This document shows, in pieces, positions 1 to 5,458 of a stretch of 5,458 nt of DNA. A model generated the notes under the pieces. That model did no database searches. It worked only from the letters and a program-made list of their open reading frames with translations, and was not told the DNA's origin. The first letter of the stretch is position 1. Every line of letters begins with the position of its first letter. Source of the DNA: Desulfomicrobium sp. (GTDB taxonomy: Bacteria; Desulfobacterota; Desulfovibrionia; Desulfovibrionales; Desulfomicrobiaceae); assembly GCA_003542385.1 (NCBI GenBank), contig DPKT01000361.1:1-5458 (forward strand), written 5' to 3'. The position numbers and the translations under genes were made by a program.

Positions 1-337
1 CTACCACTGGCCGGGCAACGTGCGCGAACTGAAGAACGTCATCCACCGTGCGGCCATCCTCTGCCCCGACGACGTCATCGGCGAGCGCTTCGTCATCCTG
101 GCCCACGAACTAGGCGACCGCGTCCCCGGCCAGGCGGCCCCGGCCGTGCGCCCCGAACCGGGCCAGGCCCTGAAGACGCAGCTGGACAGGCTGGAAAAGG
201 ACATCCTGGAATCGGCCCTCAAGCGCGCCCGCAGCGTGCGCCAGGCGGCCAAGGTCCTGGGGCTGTCCCACACGGCCATGCTGAACAAGATCAGAAAGCA
301 CGCCCTGCGGGTGACGCGGCCCCTGCGAATCGAGTGA
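1..337 (+). CDS. Sigma-54-dependent activator with TyrR-like HTH, C-terminal fragment
   Basis: This is the 3' end of a gene cut by the left edge. The frame is open from base 2, gives 111 visible residues and ends at TGA 335-337. It opens with YHWPGNVRELKN, the conserved end of the AAA+ domain of bacterial enhancer-binding proteins, which use ATP hydrolysis to open sigma-54 promoters. A proline/alanine-rich linker follows (about residues 40-55). Residues about 62-102 form a Fis-family helix-turn-helix whose recognition part, GLSHTAMLNKIRKHAL, resembles the TyrR type more than the NtrC type. Proteins with this tail often carry an N-terminal PAS or ACT sensor, but that part is outside the window, so the signal is unknown. 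The next gene on the same strand begins within about 55 nt, so co-transcription is possible. An ATP-dependent sigma-54 activator is well supported; the TyrR-like label is less certain. Confidence 0.9.
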   Translation, partial: YHWPGNVRELKNVIHRAAILCPDDVIGERFVILAHELGDRVPGQAAPAVRPEPGQALKTQLDRLEKDILESALKRARSVRQAAKVLGLSHTAMLNKIRKHALRVTRPLRIE

Positions 338-352
338 GGCGCCGTCGACCCG

Positions 353-367
353 GGGCTTGCCAAGCCC
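353..367 (+). repeat. Short perfect hairpin between activator and kinase genes
   Basis: GGGCTT (353-358) and AAGCCC (362-367) form a 6-bp stem around a 3-nt loop. It starts 15 nt after the stop codon of the sigma-54 activator and lies before the preferred kinase start. No run of T follows, so it does not look like an intrinsic terminator. It could be an mRNA processing or stability element, or chance in GC-rich DNA. Confidence 0.35.
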
Positions 368-392
368 ATGCCTTCGTGGTCATAGCGACCGC

Positions 393-1541
393 ATGTCCGC
401 TCGCCGCCGCCCTTTCCTCCCCCGGTCCCGCCGGCACAGGCTCCTGCGCATGTACCGGACCGTGGCCGATTTCACCTACGACCTCGAGGTCTGGATCGGC
501 CCCGCCGGGGACCTGCTCTACATCTCGCCGTCCTGCAGCCGCGTGACGGGCTACGAGGCCGACGACGCCCTGCGCGATCCGGGATTCTTCGAACGCATCA
601 TCGCGGCCGACGACTTCCCGCGCTGGAGGCAGGCCATGGACGCTCGCGGGGACATTCCCTCCATGGATTTCCGCATCCGGCGCCTGGACGGGACGGAGAT
701 CTGGCTGGCCCAGGAGACGACGCGGGTCTTCGACCCCGGAGGCCGCTTCCAGGGCTGGCGTCTGTCCCTGCGCGACGTCACGGACAGGGTCAGGACCCGC
801 ATGTTCCTGGACCAGGCCAGGCTGCACCTGGAAGAGCGGGTGCGGGAAAGAACCGAGGAACTCGAAGTGTCCCGCGAACGCTACCGGGCCCTGTCGGGGT
901 ACCTGCAGGACAGCATCGAGAAGGAGCGCGGCCGCATTTCCCGCGAGATCCACGACGTGCTCGGGCAGGACCTGACCGCCCTGAACATGGGGCTGCACCG
1001 CCTGGAGCGCTCCTTTCCGACAGGGGACGCCCGCCAGGGACAGGTCGCCGAACTACGCGGCCTGGTGGCCGGCACCCTGGAGACCGTACGCCGCATCTCG
1101 CGCGAGCTGCGGCCGCCCATGCTCGACGAATTGGGCTTCGCCGAGGCCGTGGCCTGGCTGACGCGGACCTTCGCCCAGAGCTCGGGCCTGCGCATCGACC
1201 TCAAGGCCGGCCCCATCCCCGACCTGTCGGCGGAGCAGTCCACGGCCCTGTACCGGGTGCTGCAGGAGGCCATGACCAATGCGGCCAGGCATTCCGGGGC
1301 CACCCGCATCGACGTGCGCGTGCAGGCGTCCGGAGCGGCCCTGACCCTCGACGTGTCCGACAACGGGATCGGGATGCCCGCAGGCCGTCCCGAATCATCC
1401 GGTTCCCTGGGCCTCATGGGCATGCGGGAACGCATCCGCATGGTCGGGGGAACCCTTGAGATCACCGCCCCGAAGGCGGGCGGAACAACCATTTCGGCCA
1501 GGATTCCCCTGGCAGCAGAGGCCAGGCCATGCGCATCCTGA
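393..1541 (+). CDS. PAS domain sensor histidine kinase, NarX/DegS-like (HisKA_3)
   Basis: This is a soluble histidine kinase of 382 residues from ATG 393; no membrane segment is visible. Residues about 20-135 form a PAS/PAC sensor (SPSCSRVTGY, then FRIRRLDGTEIW and LRDVTDR). A short coiled linker (about 137-175, LEERVRERTEEL) leads to a HisKA_3 dimerisation domain with the phospho-acceptor in REIHDVLGQ (His187). The HATPase_c domain has an N box (LQEAMTNAARH, 290-300), a G1 box (DNGIGM, 323-328) and a G2 box (GSLGLMGM, 337-344). This set is typical of kinases that phosphorylate NarL-type regulators, and such a regulator follows with a 13-nt overlap. The start is uncertain. TTG 357 and ATG 450 are in frame; 450 has a weak AGG 9 nt upstream but begins right at the PAS domain, and 393 lacks a good ribosome binding site. 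The PAS ligand cannot be predicted. Confidence 0.9.
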   Translation: MSARRRPFLPRSRRHRLLRMYRTVADFTYDLEVWIGPAGDLLYISPSCSRVTGYEADDALRDPGFFERIIAADDFPRWRQAMDARGDIPSMDFRIRRLDGTEIWLAQETTRVFDPGGRFQGWRLSLRDVTDRVRTRMFLDQARLHLEERVRERTEELEVSRERYRALSGYLQDSIEKERGRISREIHDVLGQDLTALNMGLHRLERSFPTGDARQGQVAELRGLVAGTLETVRRISRELRPPMLDELGFAEAVAWLTRTFAQSSGLRIDLKAGPIPDLSAEQSTALYRVLQEAMTNAARHSGATRIDVRVQASGAALTLDVSDNGIGMPAGRPESSGSLGLMGMRERIRMVGGTLEITAPKAGGTTISARIPLAAEARPCAS

Positions 1542-2140
1542 TCGTCGACGACCACGCCGTGGTCCGCCGCGGCACCATGAACATCATCGCCGACCGCTTC
1601 CCCGAGTGCACCTTCTCCGAGGCCGGAACCCTGCACGAGGCGCGTCTTGTCCTGGAGAGCGCGGCCTTCGACCTCGTCATCCTCGACATTTCCCTGCCCG
1701 ACGGCAGCGGCCTCGATTTTCTCGAACTGGTACACCACGCGCGGCCGGGGCTCCCCGTCATCGTCCTGTCCATGCACCACGAAACCGAGTACGCCCAGCG
1801 CTGCATGAGCCTCGGCGCCCGCGGCTACCTGAGCAAGAACTCGGCCCCCGAGGAACTGGAGGAGGCCATGACCTCGGTCCTGGACGGCGGGATGTTCGTC
1901 AGCCCGTCCCTGCTCGGCACGGGGGAAAGGATGGACGCCCTGGACGGCCTTTCTCGCCAGGAGCGCGAGGTCGCCCGCCGACTGGGCCGGGGCGAGACCA
2001 TGACCCAGATCGCGGCGGCCCTGGGCGTCAGCGTCAAGACCGCCAGCACCTACCGCACCCGCGCCATGCGCAAGCTGGGCATCGCCACCACATCCGCCCT
2101 GATCCGCTATCTCCTGGAACGCAGAATCCCCGGCCTGTAG
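1529..2140 (+). CDS. NarL/FixJ-family response regulator
   Basis: This 203-residue DNA-binding regulator is a normal length for the NarL family. The receiver domain (about residues 1-118) has the acidic pair Asp7/Asp8, phospho-acceptor Asp53 in LVILDISLPDGSG, switch residue Ser81 and conserved Lys103, so it should be phosphorylatable. The C-terminal LuxR/GerE-type helix-turn-helix (about 140-198) shows LSRQEREVARRLGRGET and the recognition region GVSVKTASTYRTRAMRKLGI. ATG 1529 is preceded by AGAGG at 1517-1521 with a 7-nt spacer. The gene overlaps the upstream kinase by 13 nt (1529-1541), so translation is probably coupled and the kinase is the expected phosphodonor. NarL-type proteins bind inverted repeats as dimers, and a perfect inverted repeat lies 4 nt after this gene's stop codon; a link between the two is inference. 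The physiological target is unknown. Confidence 0.93.
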   Translation: MRILIVDDHAVVRRGTMNIIADRFPECTFSEAGTLHEARLVLESAAFDLVILDISLPDGSGLDFLELVHHARPGLPVIVLSMHHETEYAQRCMSLGARGYLSKNSAPEELEEAMTSVLDGGMFVSPSLLGTGERMDALDGLSRQEREVARRLGRGETMTQIAAALGVSVKTASTYRTRAMRKLGIATTSALIRYLLERRIPGL

Positions 2141-2143
2141 CCC

Positions 2144-2161
2144 TGTCGGAATCGTCCGACA
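2144..2161 (+). promoter_or_regulatory. Perfect 7-4-7 inverted repeat, candidate operator
   Basis: TGTCGGA (2144-2150) and TCCGACA (2155-2161) are exact reverse complements separated by ATCG. Two further pairs form outside one mismatch (C2142-G2163 and C2141-G2164). The repeat sits 3 nt past the NarL-type regulator's stop codon and just upstream of a possible -35 element, where an activator would bind. It could instead act as an RNA hairpin ending the kinase/regulator transcript, but no T-run follows. The repeat itself is certain; the operator role is inferred from position and symmetry. Confidence 0.45.
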
Positions 2162-2164
2162 AGG

Positions 2165-2192
2165 TTGCGTCCCGCCGGCCCGCGGCTATCCT
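2165..2192 (+). promoter_or_regulatory. Possible sigma-70-type promoter for the small membrane protein and NifU-like genes
   Basis: TTGCGT (2165-2170) and TATCCT (2187-2192) are separated by 16 nt and match the -35 and -10 consensus only partly (3 of 6 and 4 of 6). Transcription would start near 2199, leaving a very short leader carrying the strong ribosome binding site at 2203-2210. The inverted repeat at 2144-2161 would then be centred near -46, suiting an activated weak promoter. In GC-rich DNA such matches are weak evidence, and read-through from the upstream regulator gene is an alternative. Confidence 0.3.
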
Positions 2193-2214
2193 TCCCGCAA
2201 ACAGGAAGGATGTC

Positions 2215-2361
2215 ATGGAACAGATTGGCACGTTGCTGCTGCTGGCCGGGGCCTTGGGCCTCGTGCTGTCGATATGTTTGCTTGGGCGCCGAAGGCCGGC
2301 CAGGCTCCTGAACCGGGGTTTCGACTTCGGCGAGGCCAAACGATTCGAGAATACGCGGTGA
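2215..2361 (+). CDS. Small single-pass membrane protein (48 aa)
   Basis: This short gene begins at ATG 2215, preceded by the best ribosome binding site seen upstream of any plus-strand gene here (AGGAAGGA, 2203-2210, 4-nt spacer), and ends at TGA 2359-2361. The protein has one hydrophobic helix (about residues 4-24, TLLLLAGALGLVLSICLLG) followed at once by RRR and a polar tail. By the positive-inside rule the C-terminal tail should be cytoplasmic. A single cysteine (Cys21) lies in the membrane segment. I do not recognise the family. The gene after it starts 2 nt past its stop codon, so the two are probably translationally coupled and may work together, for example with this protein acting as a membrane anchor or small regulator; that role is speculation. 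An alternative ATG at 2210 in another frame gives an implausible peptide. The strong ribosome binding site and clean membrane pattern argue for a real gene. Confidence 0.65.
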   Translation: MEQIGTLLLLAGALGLVLSICLLGRRRPARLLNRGFDFGEAKRFENTR

Positions 2362-2363
2362 GC

Positions 2364-2735
2364 ATGACCGAAGAGGAATTCGAGATACTGGTCTTCGACC
2401 CGCCGCACCTGGGCATGCCGGGCAGGCCGTCCAGCTGCGGACGGTGCGAGAACGTCGAGGGGTTCGTGGAGATATTCGTGACCGTGGAAGACGGGCGGAT
2501 CATCGACACGGGCTTCCTGACGAACATCCCCGGCGACGGCCTGGCCTGCGCCTCCATGTGCTGCGAGGCCTCCGTCGGCCTGACGCTGCCGGAAGCCTCC
2601 GCACTGGGCGAGGAGGCCTGTCTGGACAAGCTCCCGTCAACGGCGCGGGAACGCATGTCTCGGGCCGGAATCACCGAACTCTGCCTGCGGGCCATGGAGC
2701 AGGCTCTCACAGGGGCTGCCGCCGGCTCAAGCTGA
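2364..2735 (+). CDS. Divergent NifU/IscU-like iron-sulfur scaffold-fold protein
   Basis: This 123-residue protein matches the NifU N-terminal/IscU scaffold pattern. Residues 35-53 (VEIFVTVEDGRIIDTGFLT) correspond to the conserved beta strands. Residues 60-78 (LACASMCCEASVGLTLPEA) fit the helix that reads roughly IASSSMVTELVKGKTLEEA in the family. Residues 103-115 match the C-terminal helix. Family members assemble Fe-S clusters on three cysteines. In an ungapped alignment by eye those positions are Val31, Pro56 and Ile103, while cysteines occur at 25 and 28 (CGRC), 62, 66, 67, 86 and 107. It may therefore bind metal differently, or have lost scaffold function. ATG 2364 was chosen over the in-frame ATG 2274 because it begins 2 nt after the upstream gene's stop codon and avoids a 90-nt overlap. 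The start has no strong ribosome binding site, which fits translational coupling. The fold is likely; the function is open. Confidence 0.75.
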   Translation: MTEEEFEILVFDPPHLGMPGRPSSCGRCENVEGFVEIFVTVEDGRIIDTGFLTNIPGDGLACASMCCEASVGLTLPEASALGEEACLDKLPSTARERMSRAGITELCLRAMEQALTGAAAGSS

Positions 2736-2762
2736 GGCGAAGCCCTCCCCCAACAGAACCGC

Positions 2763-2774
2763 CTCCGGCCGGAG
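2763..2774. repeat. 12-bp GC palindrome in the convergent intergenic gap
   Basis: CTCCGGCCGGAG is a perfect palindrome near the centre of the 63-nt gap between the convergent NifU-like gene (ends 2735) and NtrC-type regulator gene (ends 2799). Two more pairs form outside one mismatch. The position suits a bidirectional transcription end, but there is no T-run on either side and the palindrome has no natural loop, so an intrinsic terminator is not well supported. A second weak hairpin (GGC-GAA-GCC, 2736-2744) follows the NifU-like stop codon. Confidence 0.35.
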
Positions 2775-2798
2775 ACGCCGGTCACGACACGGCGAATC

Positions 2799-4243
<1,445 letters not shown>

Positions 4244-4247
<4 letters not shown>

Positions 4248-5458
4248 GAATTGAGTCCTCGATATCCTGGTTCGGTCTGCGGGGCGTCAGGCAGGGCGGG
4301 CAGGGTCACGACGAACCGCGCTCCGCCCAGGGGCGAACGCCCGACGGCAACCTCCCCGCCCACGTCCCGGACCATGCCGTAGACCACGGCCAATCCCAGG
4401 CCCGTGCCCGCTCCGATGGCCTTGGTGGAGTAAAAGGGGTCGAAAATGTGCGGCTCATCTTCCACAGAGACTCCGGGGCCGTTGTCCTCCACGACGATGT
4501 GCACGCAGTCTCCGTCAGGGGCCACACGGACCACGATCTCGCCGTCCTCTTCGCCGACGGCGTCGAGGGCGTTGATGACCAGGTTGCTCACGACCTGCTC
4601 CAACTCCCCTATTCCCAGACGCACAAAAAGCGGGCCGGGCTGGCTCTCCAGCCTCAGCTCCACCCTTTTCTTGGCCGCCTGCACGGAGAAGACGTCGCGC
4701 ACGAACGCGACCACGGCGCAGGCGTCCGAGGTCCCGGAACCTGCGGCCTTGGGGCGGGCGAAATTGAGCAGTTCCTGCACGACCCGCTGGGCCTGGCGCG
4801 TGTGTCGCTCGATGATGTCCAGATCCGCGGCCTGCTGCGGCTCCGTGACGGTCTGACGCAGGAGTCCCGCGTAGCAGAGGATGACACCCAGAGGGTTGTT
4901 GATCTCGTGGGCCAGGCCGGCCGTGAGCTTGCCCACGGTCGCCATCTTCTCCGAATGCCAGACCTGGGCGCGCATGCGCTTCTCCATGGTCGTCTCGCGC
5001 ACGTAGACCACGACTCGGTCGGTCTGGGCTTCCTGGCTGCGCACCGGGTACATGGACAGGGAGAATGACCTCCCGCCGGGTAGTTCCACCTCGCGCTGGT
5101 CCGGCGCACCGCGACGGATGGCTTCGAGCATGGGGCACTTGCCGGATGCGGTGTCGAAGAAGATGGCCAGCATGTTCCCGTCGGTGCGGGCCCCGTCCGT
5201 CAGCTCCGATGTGAGCTGCCGGGCGGCCTGGTTCACGGTCAGCACTCCGCAGCTCGAATCCATGAGGGCCAGGGGGTCGGTGATGCCCTCGACGATGGTT
5301 TCCAGCACGTTCATCTGCCGGATGAGGCTGTCGATGGCCGTCAGGTTTTCCGCGGCCGTGCCGAGCTGACGGCCCAGGGCCTGCAGCACGCCCTGGTCGT
5401 GGCGGGCGGCTTCGGCCTCGGTCTCCCAGTACAGGCAGAGGATGCCCTCGGCGTTGCC
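4244..5458 (-). CDS. GAF-PAS sensor histidine kinase, NtrB-like, N-terminus missing
   Basis: The frame stays open to the right edge, so the true start lies outside; GTG 5389 is internal. The visible 404 residues begin with the end of a GAF-like domain (GILCLYWETEAEA, then a helix ending QLGTAAENL). A PAS domain follows (about 49-160, with ITDPLALMDSSCGVLTVN and GKCPMLEAIRRG). The HisKA domain has the phospho-acceptor in GLAHEINNPLG (His184). The HATPase_c domain has an N box around Asn296 (NLVINALDAV), a G1 box DNGPG (325-329), an F box (IFDPFYSTK) and a G2 box GAGTGLGL (349-356). This kinase core is the NtrB/ZraS-like class that pairs with NtrC-type regulators, and one follows with a 4-nt overlap. 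No membrane helix is seen in the visible part, so a cytoplasmic sensor is possible but unproven. Cys39-type ligand residues cannot be assigned, and the signal is unknown. Confidence 0.95.

Noticed and set aside
881..1780. Minus-strand open frame of 299 codons opposite the kinase and regulator
   Set aside because: No motif is visible; it is a mirror of the well-supported kinase and regulator genes on the plus strand.
1456..2214. Plus-strand open frame running from within the kinase, across the NarL-type regulator, into the small membrane protein
   Set aside because: The part before ATG 2215 is an arginine/proline-rich out-of-frame translation of the regulator gene; only the end from 2215 has its own ribosome binding site and a sensible protein.
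2226..2240. TTGGCACGTTGCTGCT resembling a sigma-54 -24/-12 promoter
   Set aside because: The GG and GC elements are 9 nt apart instead of the required 10, and the stretch codes for residues of the small membrane protein (IGTLLLL), which explains it.

Overview
This GC-rich window (mid-60s percent by eye, with strong G/C preference at third codon positions) is a dense block of bacterial signal-transduction genes. Two sigma-54-type activators, two PAS-containing histidine kinases, a NarL-type response regulator and a divergent NifU-like protein lie within 5.5 kb. That mix, and the style of the proteins, suggests a sulfate-reducing Desulfovibrionales-type member of the former Deltaproteobacteria. 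This is an inference from protein style, as there is no rRNA or other diagnostic marker here.

Layout, plus strand: (1) the last 111 residues of a sigma-54-dependent activator with a TyrR-like helix-turn-helix, cut by the left edge; (2) a soluble PAS-HisKA_3-HATPase_c histidine kinase; (3) its NarL/FixJ-type response regulator, overlapping the kinase by 13 nt; (4) after a 73-nt gap with a perfect inverted repeat and a possible promoter, a 48-residue single-pass membrane protein; (5) 2 nt later, a 123-residue NifU/IscU-fold protein whose three canonical cluster-ligand cysteine positions appear to be substituted while seven other cysteines are present.

Layout, minus strand, converging on (5): a kinase/regulator operon read from the right edge. 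A GAF-PAS-HisKA-HATPase_c kinase, cut by the right edge, overlaps by 4 nt (ATGA) a complete NtrC-family response regulator (receiver, sigma-54 AAA+, Fis-type HTH). The 63-nt convergent gap contains a GC palindrome but no U-tract terminator.

Working model: there are two independent two-component systems back to back. The plus-strand kinase should phosphorylate the NarL-type regulator. The inverted repeat just downstream of that regulator lies roughly 45 bp before a predicted start site, so the regulator, or the activator at the left edge, may control the small membrane protein and NifU-like pair. The minus-strand kinase should phosphorylate the NtrC-type regulator, which would act at a sigma-54 promoter outside the window. 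No signals or target genes can be identified from this sequence. I saw no mobile element, CRISPR array, tRNA or rRNA, and no gene-free stretch over 300 bases.
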